Positions 30,571-36,847 of a DNA stretch of 36,847 bases are shown here, in pieces (position 1 is the first letter of the stretch; each line of letters opens with the position of its first letter). Under the pieces are notes generated by a model, which saw only the letters and a list, made by a program, of their open reading frames with translations, did no database searches and was not told the DNA's origin. A program made the translations under genes and the position numbers. The DNA comes from Seminavis robusta. Lineage: Eukaryota > Bacillariophyta > Bacillariophyceae > Naviculales > Naviculaceae. The stretch is taken from positions 1-36,847 of the forward strand of contig CAICTM010001115.1 in the NCBI GenBank assembly GCA_903772945.1, read 5' to 3'.

Positions 30571-31257
30571 TTAAAAATTCCGACATCTACATTGAAAGCA
30601 TGAACATTCCACAGGAAAAGGACGTGGACTGCAATCAACTTGGATTTGTTCCAACCCTGCATTGGAACATAGACTGTTTGGTAGACTTCCAAATAATTGG
30701 TTTTCGTACAAAGACAATGAGGCCACATTCGTTAGCAACCCCAGCTCTGATGGGATGGTCCCAGACAAACGGTTTTCATAGATCCGCAATGAGGTCAAAC
30801 TTGTCATCAACCCCAGTTCTGAGGGAATTTCACCCGACAATTGGTTGTCGTAAAGCCACAGCAAGGCAACAGCTTCCAGCAACCCAAACTCAGATGGAAT
30901 GCGACCAGAAAAACGATTGCTGTACAAAGTCAATGATGTCACACCTGTAAGCAACCCTAACTCAGTGGGGATATTACCAAGCAAGATGTTGTCACGCATG
31001 TTCAACACAGTTAATGCCTTCAACAAACCCAGTGATGACGGAATTTCACTTGACAATTCGTTGTTTTCAAAGGACACGGCAGTCAAGCTTGTCAGCTGTC
31101 CCAATTCCGATGGGACTCCACCAGTCAATTTGTTCTTTGGCAAGCTCAGGCAGGGTGACTTCAGAAGCACGATAGTGCATCCACGGCGGGTCGGGATCCT
31201 ACGGTATCGGACGTTTCTCTTATGAACGGGGCATACACTGGTGCCATGTGTGGACAA
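30571..31257 (-). pseudogene. Truncated LRR protein, tandem partial copy of the next gene
   Basis: 228 codons. After about 35 residues with no LRR pattern, plant-type leucine-rich repeats start at LPKNKLTGGVPSELGQL and run for about seven units of 24 residues (LTSLxxLxLYxNxLSGxIPSELG). The end, CSNAGLEQIQVDCSPRPFPV followed by ECSCFQCRC, matches the C-terminal cap of the complete LRR gene to its right (CSNLGLVEIIVDCDTEKFPV, ECSC). It lacks the cytosolic region, membrane span and N-terminal LRR cap of that gene, so it is a 5'-truncated duplicate. The frame is intact and it could be transcribed, but there is no signal peptide. Confidence 0.7.
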
Positions 31258-31320
31258 GGGCGTAGATACTTCTAGTAGTAGACTTACCGGTACGTTTTTT
31301 GAAGTATGGGATTGTGTGGA

Positions 31321-33414
31321 CTACAGACAAAGACATTTAGAACTAATACATGAACACTCCACAGGAAATTTCTCCGTGTCACAGTCAACAATAATTTCTA
31401 CTAAACCCAAGTTGGAACAGGAACTGCTCGGGACACTGCCAGAGAATTGGTTGTCATACAAATACAAACCTGTCAGCTTTGTCAGCAATCCCAGCTCGGA
31501 TGGAATTGTACCTGACAGGTTGTTGCGGGACAAACTCAAGAAGGATAATTTCGTCATCAACCCAATTTCAGTTGGGAGGCCACTGGATAGTTGGTTACTT
31601 GCGAGGACCAAGGAAGTCATGCTTGTTAGCAAACCAATTTCCGATGGGAGACTGCCAGATAGTTGGTTTTCATTGAGATCCATTGAAGTCATGCGTGTCA
31701 GCAAACCAATTTCCGATGGGAGGCTGCCAGATAGTTGGTTTTCATTGAGATCCATTGAAGTCATGCTTGTCAGCAAACCAATGTCCGATGGGAGGCTGCC
31801 AGATAGTTGGTTTTCATCAAGAGCCAAGATCTCCACATTGGACAGCATGCCAATTTCCGTAAGAATGCTGCCAGATAGTTGGTTTTCATCGAGATACAAG
31901 AACTTCACACTGGACAGCATGCCAATTTCAGTAGGAAGGCTGCCAGATAGTTGGTTTTCATAAAGCCCCAAGGAGGTCATGGATGTCAGTAAGCCAATCT
32001 CCGATGGGACCGTACCGGATAATTGGGTTTGAGAGATGATGAACTCCACTAAAGCTGTCATCCAACCAATTTCCAAAGGGAGATGGCCTGATAACTGGTT
32101 GTTGGACAGGTCCAATACTTGGAGATTGGTCCAGTCAAATAGCTCTGGAGGCAGGCTTCCCACAAGCCGGCAGTTAATGCAACCAAAAGCTAGTTCCAGG
32201 GACTGGAAAGGCTTTGACTCACGGATTTTTGGAAGCAGATCAGTCAGGTTCCTGTCCATAAGGTTATCAGACAAGTCCAATTTTTGCAAGCTTCCAAGTA
32301 ATGATAGCTCCAATGGAACCGATCCGTTCAAACCTCTTTGTTCCCTCACTTTGATTTCTGTCGCACGGTCACCAGGCGAACAATACACACTATTGACTGA
32401 CGGGCCTCTGTGGAAGACACCCCACCCACATTCGTTGGTTTCGTAGCTAAGCCACTCATTTTTTGCTTGCGGATCCAGGGACCTCCACTTCATACCATTG
32501 AAGGCATAGAAGAAGGTGGCCAGAGCAAATCTCTGTTCCTTTTGCCAGTTTTCATAGGTTGCTAGGTTGGGATCAAGAGTCAGCCAGGTGTAGGCTTTGA
32601 ATTGTGGTGATTCTTGATCCGTAGCAATGGATTCCCAGGTGGAATCAGGTGCATTGGGAAGTAGCACCTTATCGATACTGGTTTCTTGGTTGTTCTCCTT
32701 TTTTTGGGATTCTCCATTTTCCCCTCCAACAGCCAGTGGAATAGCAATTGCCAGAATGACAACTACCACCAGTACTGCAATTGCTGCCCCCATCACCACG
32801 GGATTTCTTTTCTTCTCCTCCAAAGTCTCAGTAGTATTGACTTCTGCCTCTTCTATTTGTCCTGGTGGTGTCTCTTGCATTGGCTGAGAAGATGGTCCCA
32901 GCACATCCAATCTCACTGGTTCCACGGCCTCATAGTTGGCACCTGGTGCTCCTGAATAAGCACCAGGAGTAACAGATCCTGGTGGTAGGCTGTGCTTGGT
33001 CATAGGACGCCCAGTTTGGTGGTCATATGCAATGCCTGCAGCTAGATTTGATGCAGGATTAACTGCAACAGTGTCTTCACTGTTCTCGTGCAATGGATGC
33101 TGCCGACTGTCCTCAGGATCAACACCTACAGTTGTCCCACTACTGGTACTAGCCACCGGAGGGACCGGGACCATCATGGCTTCTGAACCTTTTGCTTGTT
33201 GATTTCTTGTTGGCAGAAACTGCAGCGTACCTTCCGGCCTGTGCTCCAGTCTAGCTTGTTGATATAGAAGAATCTCCTTCATTTCTGCTGGTGTCCGAGT
33301 GGCGGCGTTATTCCGCTGCCGAAGTACACTTCCAACGAGATCTTCTTCCTCATCATCTTGGAGAGCACTACCGGTACTATTATTAGTATTTGTGCTACCA
33401 GCGGTATGGCTCAT
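31321..33414 (-). CDS. LRR membrane protein, receptor-like, no kinase
   Basis: ORF of 697 aa in one exon. A long acidic and Pro/Ser-rich N-terminal region (1-200), basic KKRN, then one membrane span (about 207-230, VVMGAAIAVLVVVVILAIAI). With the basic residues before the span, the N-terminus is probably cytosolic and the C-terminal part outside. The ectodomain has a cap with W-x-G-V and a Cys pair (about 302-346; NECGWGVFHRG), then about twelve plant-type LRRs (LDLSNNQLSGHLPLEIGWMT and similar) and a Cys-rich end (CSNLG...VECSCISSKCLCL). Such proteins bind ligands or other proteins at the cell surface; the ligand is unknown. There is no kinase domain. The middle LRRs are nearly identical 72-bp units. 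The complete copy lies just upstream of its truncated relative. Confidence 0.85.
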   Translation of the reverse strand: MSHTAGSTNTNNSTGSALQDDEEEDLVGSVLRQRNNAATRTPAEMKEILLYQQARLEHRPEGTLQFLPTRNQQAKGSEAMMVPVPPVASTSSGTTVGVDPEDSRQHPLHENSEDTVAVNPASNLAAGIAYDHQTGRPMTKHSLPPGSVTPGAYSGAPGANYEAVEPVRLDVLGPSSQPMQETPPGQIEEAEVNTTETLEEKKRNPVVMGAAIAVLVVVVILAIAIPLAVGGENGESQKKENNQETSIDKVLLPNAPDSTWESIATDQESPQFKAYTWLTLDPNLATYENWQKEQRFALATFFYAFNGMKWRSLDPQAKNEWLSYETNECGWGVFHRGPSVNSVYCSPGDRATEIKVREQRGLNGSVPLELSLLGSLQKLDLSDNLMDRNLTDLLPKIRESKPFQSLELAFGCINCRLVGSLPPELFDWTNLQVLDLSNNQLSGHLPLEIGWMTALVEFIISQTQLSGTVPSEIGLLTSMTSLGLYENQLSGSLPTEIGMLSSVKFLYLDENQLSGSILTEIGMLSNVEILALDENQLSGSLPSDIGLLTSMTSMDLNENQLSGSLPSEIGLLTRMTSMDLNENQLSGSLPSEIGLLTSMTSLVLASNQLSSGLPTEIGLMTKLSFLSLSRNNLSGTIPSELGLLTKLTGLYLYDNQFSGSVPSSSCSNLGLVEIIVDCDTEKFPVECSCISSKCLCL
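31628..31960 (-). repeat. Near-identical 72-bp LRR-coding tandem units
   Basis: AGCAAACCAATTTCCGATGG recurs at 72-bp steps (31628, 31700, 31772), followed by more diverged units to about 31960. Each encodes one 24-residue LRR. The identity suggests recent expansion or gene conversion. Confidence 0.85.
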
Positions 33415-34302
33415 ATTATTGGACCTCTTTCCACTTCTCTAGCGCTCCTACGAGAACGACCCAGCTACCGATATATACCGTAGCTGTGGCAGCTGTTGTG
33501 GCTGAGCGCACATGGAGTGGTCGTTCACTTCCACTGGTGTGTTGCATTCGCGTTTGAACTTCAATATATCGACCTTTGCCATACGGTTCCGTGGGCACCA
33601 TTGAGCGAAGAACGATCGACCGACGACCTATGACATAGCTGCAGCCGGCTGCATGGATCGACGTTTCGATCGGTGTTTTTTGTTGCAGTCGCGACTTCGC
33701 ACGATCCGAAATGCTGGATCACGCATGGACCGAATTGAGTCGAGTCGATTGAGTTTGCAGCCTTCGAAGCTTCTGTCCCGCACCGAAATCAAAGCTGCTT
33801 TATCGAAGGCCTGCAGGCCAGGAAAGCCATCATTGCAAGACCCTTCTCTGGCAATGTGGCAAGGAGCAACCTGGCAAGGAGCAAGGAGCATCGAATCAGT
33901 GACAGTTGAGTAGCCAAAGCCTTTTCTGAAAAGAGCGACAATTCTTTGTCGTTCCTGATGTGACTGCAAGGAGGACGGAGGAGGAGCGGCGACAAGGCAG
34001 CGCCTGTTTGATCTACCGGTATGGTTGCTCTTTACTGTTACATCTACTGTTTCAATGCAAAGACCTGTTTGATTTGATATGATTTGATATGATTGATTGA
34101 TCTGTTCCTATTGTTAGATTCTCTCTATTGTATATGTAATGCGTCAAGTGTAGCAATTGGAAGGCCATGAGCAACGTAGCATATGCGTTGCTTCGACCCC
34201 TTAGTCATTCAGTCATTACTGAATGCGTACAATGTATGTTTGTTATGCAGATGCAGCTAGTAGTACAGTGGTACAAGAAGCGTCTTCCCTTGGATGCTTG
34301 CT
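33415..34302. other. Intergenic spacer
   Basis: About 890 bp. It should contain the LRR gene promoter near its left end. Short repeats of TTTGATATGA at about 34070-34095. No ORF is supported. Confidence 0.5.
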
Positions 34303-34605
34303 TTAGAAGAGATCTTCGTCCTCATCGTCGAGCAGGTCCAGGGCAGTGCCAATGATTGCCGATACTCGTTCCATGGTAAGAGGAGCATGTGGCGCTCTTG
34401 GAGCACCGGCATGCATGTGGTACAGAGGAGACGAGGCCGTGGCTTGGTCCTGGAGGAGCTGTGAAAGCGTGGTGCAGCTCATCTCCGTCTTGTAGAAGGT
34501 TCCATTGTCTTGGGGCAGAGCAGTGGTGGTAGTAAGAGGGTTGGCATGATTGGAAGAAGAAGGGGTAGCGTTGGTGCTGGTGCAGGATGGAAATGAGGCG
34601 ATCAT
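34303..34605 (-). CDS. Small hypothetical protein, acidic C-terminus
   Basis: ORF of 100 aa. The ATG at 34605 follows a leader without upstream ATG nearby (ACTCTTACAAACCAACCATG), which looks like a natural 5' UTR. Composition: Ser/Thr/Pro/Asn-rich first half, a central MSCTTLSQLLQDQATASSPL helix, and the end TALDLLDDEDEDLF. The last segment, acidic with bulky hydrophobics, resembles an acidic interaction motif. No domain is recognised. It may be a real short gene; the evidence is only length, start context and a plausible end. Confidence 0.4.
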   Translation of the reverse strand: MIASFPSCTSTNATPSSSNHANPLTTTTALPQDNGTFYKTEMSCTTLSQLLQDQATASSPLYHMHAGAPRAPHAPLTMERVSAIIGTALDLLDDEDEDLF

Positions 34606-36176
34606 GGTTGGTTTGTAAGAGTTCTTTTGGTTCTGATAAGCTTAGCTAGAGATTGTTGCTGAGATTTGATTTTATGAGCTAACCAAAAGAGGAGGAGGAA
34701 AAGAAAAGAAAAGAAAACAACACTGACAAAATCGGACACAAAGAAAGGGACACTCCGAAGAAAACCCTCCATCACTTTGTGTCCCTTGGCTTCTGGCCCC
34801 TTCGGATTTCGCACAAAAATACAAGCTGCTGTGCGCCACGTTTCCGTGGGAGGGGCTATTGTAGGTGGACACTTGTTAGACTGGTTCAGTGCTCCAGATC
34901 GAGGCTTCCGCACTCAGGCCTCGCACGACAGTCTGACCAAAGAAGCTCTTTTTCCATCCAAGTGACGAACAACAGACTGACGGACATCTCTGCAATCAAG
35001 GTAGATGCGGTAAAACAAAATTTTGACAGAAATAATGAAAGTAATTCACATCCGTAACCCTATTGTTACCTAGACTACCATTCTCATGCAGTGATGCTTC
35101 CGTCCGTTGTAAGAAGGCATGGAAGGACAGTCTGACCAAAGAACGATGGAACCACAGGGTGACCAAAGAACGGTGGAACCATGGCCACAGGCCGACCAAA
35201 AAGCTTTTGATGCTCTGTCACCTTGACACCTTTGCATTCTGAATGAAGAACAGTGGCCTTATTTTTCTAAGTTCGACTGGACTTATCACAGCTCTATTCA
35301 CTTCTCTGGCTTCTGGTTTGCAAATTTTTTCATTGGCTGGCAGTCGGCCTTCGCGTTTGGCACAAACAGCAACGAATTCTGTGGATACCAAAGAATGATC
35401 TTTGCGACTGCCTTGTAAAAATAACTCCGAATGACTGAATTTTCCCTCAATCACTTGAATCGAATCCTGGAATTGCGCAATGAAAATTGTGATTGGTGCT
35501 GAGGAAGATACGGAAGGTGGGGACAATCTCAGCTGTTGTTGTGAGTTGGTTTTGTTTTGGGCACTGCCCGAAAACGATCATTGTTTTTAAAGCTTGAAAG
35601 GACATAATGGACTAACCTCTGAAGAACACTGGAAGCTTTGAGACAGCATCCATGTCACACTGGGTAGGTGACCTGGTCTCGAAGGTGGTCTAGCGACGGT
35701 ACAAATACCGGTAGCAGTACCGTACCGTAGCAGTACAAGACATTAATTGGGGCAAGGGCTGGGGCTGAGGGTGTCAAATAATTTCAATCACACACCTGAA
35801 AGATGCTCGGTGCTCTAGCTAGCCTGCCATTGCCATCGACCATCCTTTTCTCAGTACAAGTACAGTACAGCGTACCGAAAAAGGCTGATGGTGGTGTTGA
35901 TAAAGAGGTTGCTATAGTGTTGTGTGTTACTACTTGGTTGTTGTGGTTGATTTTAGTAATCTGGTAACTGGATAGTCATAAATCGCTACCACAGGTCATT
36001 TTCGGTCCCCTCAAGCTAGAGGGGGATCTATCTCACGCTAGATTGCACTTGACATGGGAAAACAGACTTCGGAAGTCTGAAACAGGATGTACCCTTGGGG
36101 CAAGGCCCCTTGGAGGCTCAGACCTGCCGTTCACCAAACGGCCCACCCTATGGTCATGTTGCCTTTTTGCAGATTG
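34606..36176. other. Long spacer with short repeats, possible LTR remnant at right
   Basis: About 1.57 kb. GACCAAAGAACG(A/G)TGGAACCA units repeat at 35134 and 35161, with partial copies at 34935 and 35194. A 102-codon minus-strand frame at 35218-35526 has no known domain. GTACCGGTA-type palindromes cluster at 35700-35740. The last part (about 35950-36176) lies just after the Copia pol stop and contains a purine-rich GAGGGGA (minus strand), so it may hold a polypurine tract and LTR start; I cannot place the LTR boundary. Confidence 0.4.
35128..35205 (+). repeat. Degenerate 27-bp tandem repeat
   Basis: GACCAAAGAACGATGGAACC at 35134 and GACCAAAGAACGGTGGAACC at 35161, with a partial third unit at 35194; a related unit lies at 34935. 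Confidence 0.75.
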
Positions 36177-36847
36177 TTAGTATAGGACTTTCGAAACCAG
36201 TCGCTGCCTCACAGGCCCGTTCTGGATCTTCGTCAACATATCGGCCAAATTGCTCTCTGTGTTCTCATAAGTGATGTTTGCCATTCCTGCAGCGACTCTT
36301 TCACGGACATAGTGGTATGCGACGAGTTCTCTTTTTCTTCAAACGTAGACTCCGGGATGCTCGGGTCTTGATCACGGACATGTTGTCCGCCTTGACGTGA
36401 GCCGGGCCATCAAGGGGAACTCCCATCATCCTGAGCTTGTACCGCAAGCCCTCCACGATCTCGATTCCAACCTTCATCGCCGCGAACTCAGATCCAAAGG
36501 AGGAAGTTTCAATGGAGCCCTGCTTCTTGCTGTACCAAATAAATGGAGAACATGTTAGCAAAACACAGACACCAGTACGCGAACGACGTGTTCACCTGTC
36601 CCCAGCATTGTCAGAATCCACAAAACATGTGATTTTGGATTTGGTTGCGAAGAGGCTTTCGGTATGTCTGGAGGCAAAAGCTCTTTCGCATCGGCATAGA
36701 AATCAGCTCCAGTCAGGTCGCTCTGTTCCACATGATTCACATAGAAGGATCAAAAACAAGGTGAGAACGACTGTTGCTGCTTGAGTATATGCCAAGTATG
36801 AAACACAGCGTCCAGGTGCCCAACTCGTGGGGCTCACAGTACGAAGC
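36177..36847 (-). mobile_element. Ty1/Copia retrotransposon pol 3' end, degenerate, runs off the right edge
   Basis: On the minus strand the C-terminal reverse transcriptase/RNase H part of a Copia pol is readable in pieces. From the right edge: GHLDAVFHTWHILK, then DFYADAKELLPPD (frame 36740-36555), then IWYSKKQGSIETSSFGSEFA and LRYKLRMMGVPLDGPAH with KADNMSVI (36561-36301), which is the RNase H core, and finally YHYVRERVAAGMANI through NLADMLTKIQNGPVRQRL to a stop at 36177-36179. Frame changes near 36560 and 36310 show it is broken. The order and spacing match Copia elements of algae. The 5' part (gag, protease, integrase) lies beyond the window. Confidence 0.8.

Noticed and set aside
34602..34913. 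103-codon minus-strand ORF with a hydrophobic stretch
   Set aside because: It overlaps the probable 5' UTR of the 34303-34605 ORF, and its hydrophobic run comes from a T/C-rich tract.
35218..35526. 102-codon minus-strand ORF
   Set aside because: No known domain, no supporting start context and biased neither way in composition; kept only as a mention in the spacer entry.

Overview
The window is nuclear DNA from a eukaryotic microalga, most likely a diatom (stramenopile). The evidence is spliceosomal GT-AG introns, a glutaredoxin with a secretory-type presequence ending in a TFA/WLP junction like diatom plastid targeting signals, a mitochondrial pyruvate dehydrogenase E2-type protein, membrane-anchored LRR proteins with an intracellular N-terminus, a Crypton-type tyrosine recombinase and a Copia pol remnant. 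The species is not named by the sequence; diatom is an inference. Genes are spaced singly, each with its own orientation, and I see no operon-like structure.

Left part (1-10.3 kb), ordinary genes: the last exon of a gelsolin/villin-type actin-binding protein (+), a Golgi-type GT32 glycosyltransferase (-), a secreted pectinacetylesterase/Notum-like hydrolase (-), and a complete four-exon ABCB/P-glycoprotein-type full transporter (-). The four ABC exons join in frame to 1413 codons plus stop, with both nucleotide-binding domains intact.

Middle part (10.3-23 kb), repeat-rich: a decayed coding element (10.74-13.72 kb, several frames, CAG and Gln/Pro repeats), a frameshifted minus-strand ORF (13.78-14.40 kb), and a 1518-bp non-coding element (15507-17024). 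That element has a perfect 46-bp terminal inverted repeat and two arrays of an 18-bp palindrome, with further palindromic blocks nested inside. Next come a Crypton-like tyrosine recombinase whose GCR1-type DNA-binding half is cut off by one in-frame TGA (18383-20569), and a broken von Willebrand factor D domain gene (21213-22870).

Right part (23-36.8 kb): a protein of tandem ankyrin-like repeats carrying a Pro-Trp motif (-), a type II membrane protein with a glucosidase-II-beta/LDL-receptor-A-like ectodomain (-), a mitochondrial E2-type acyltransferase whose catalytic His is replaced by Arg (+), a plastid-type glutaredoxin (+), a truncated LRR copy beside a complete LRR membrane protein (both -), a small hypothetical protein (-), and the 3' end of a degenerate Copia pol (-) running off the right edge.

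The observations most worth following are the nested palindrome element, the TGA-split recombinase and the E2 with the altered catalytic motif.
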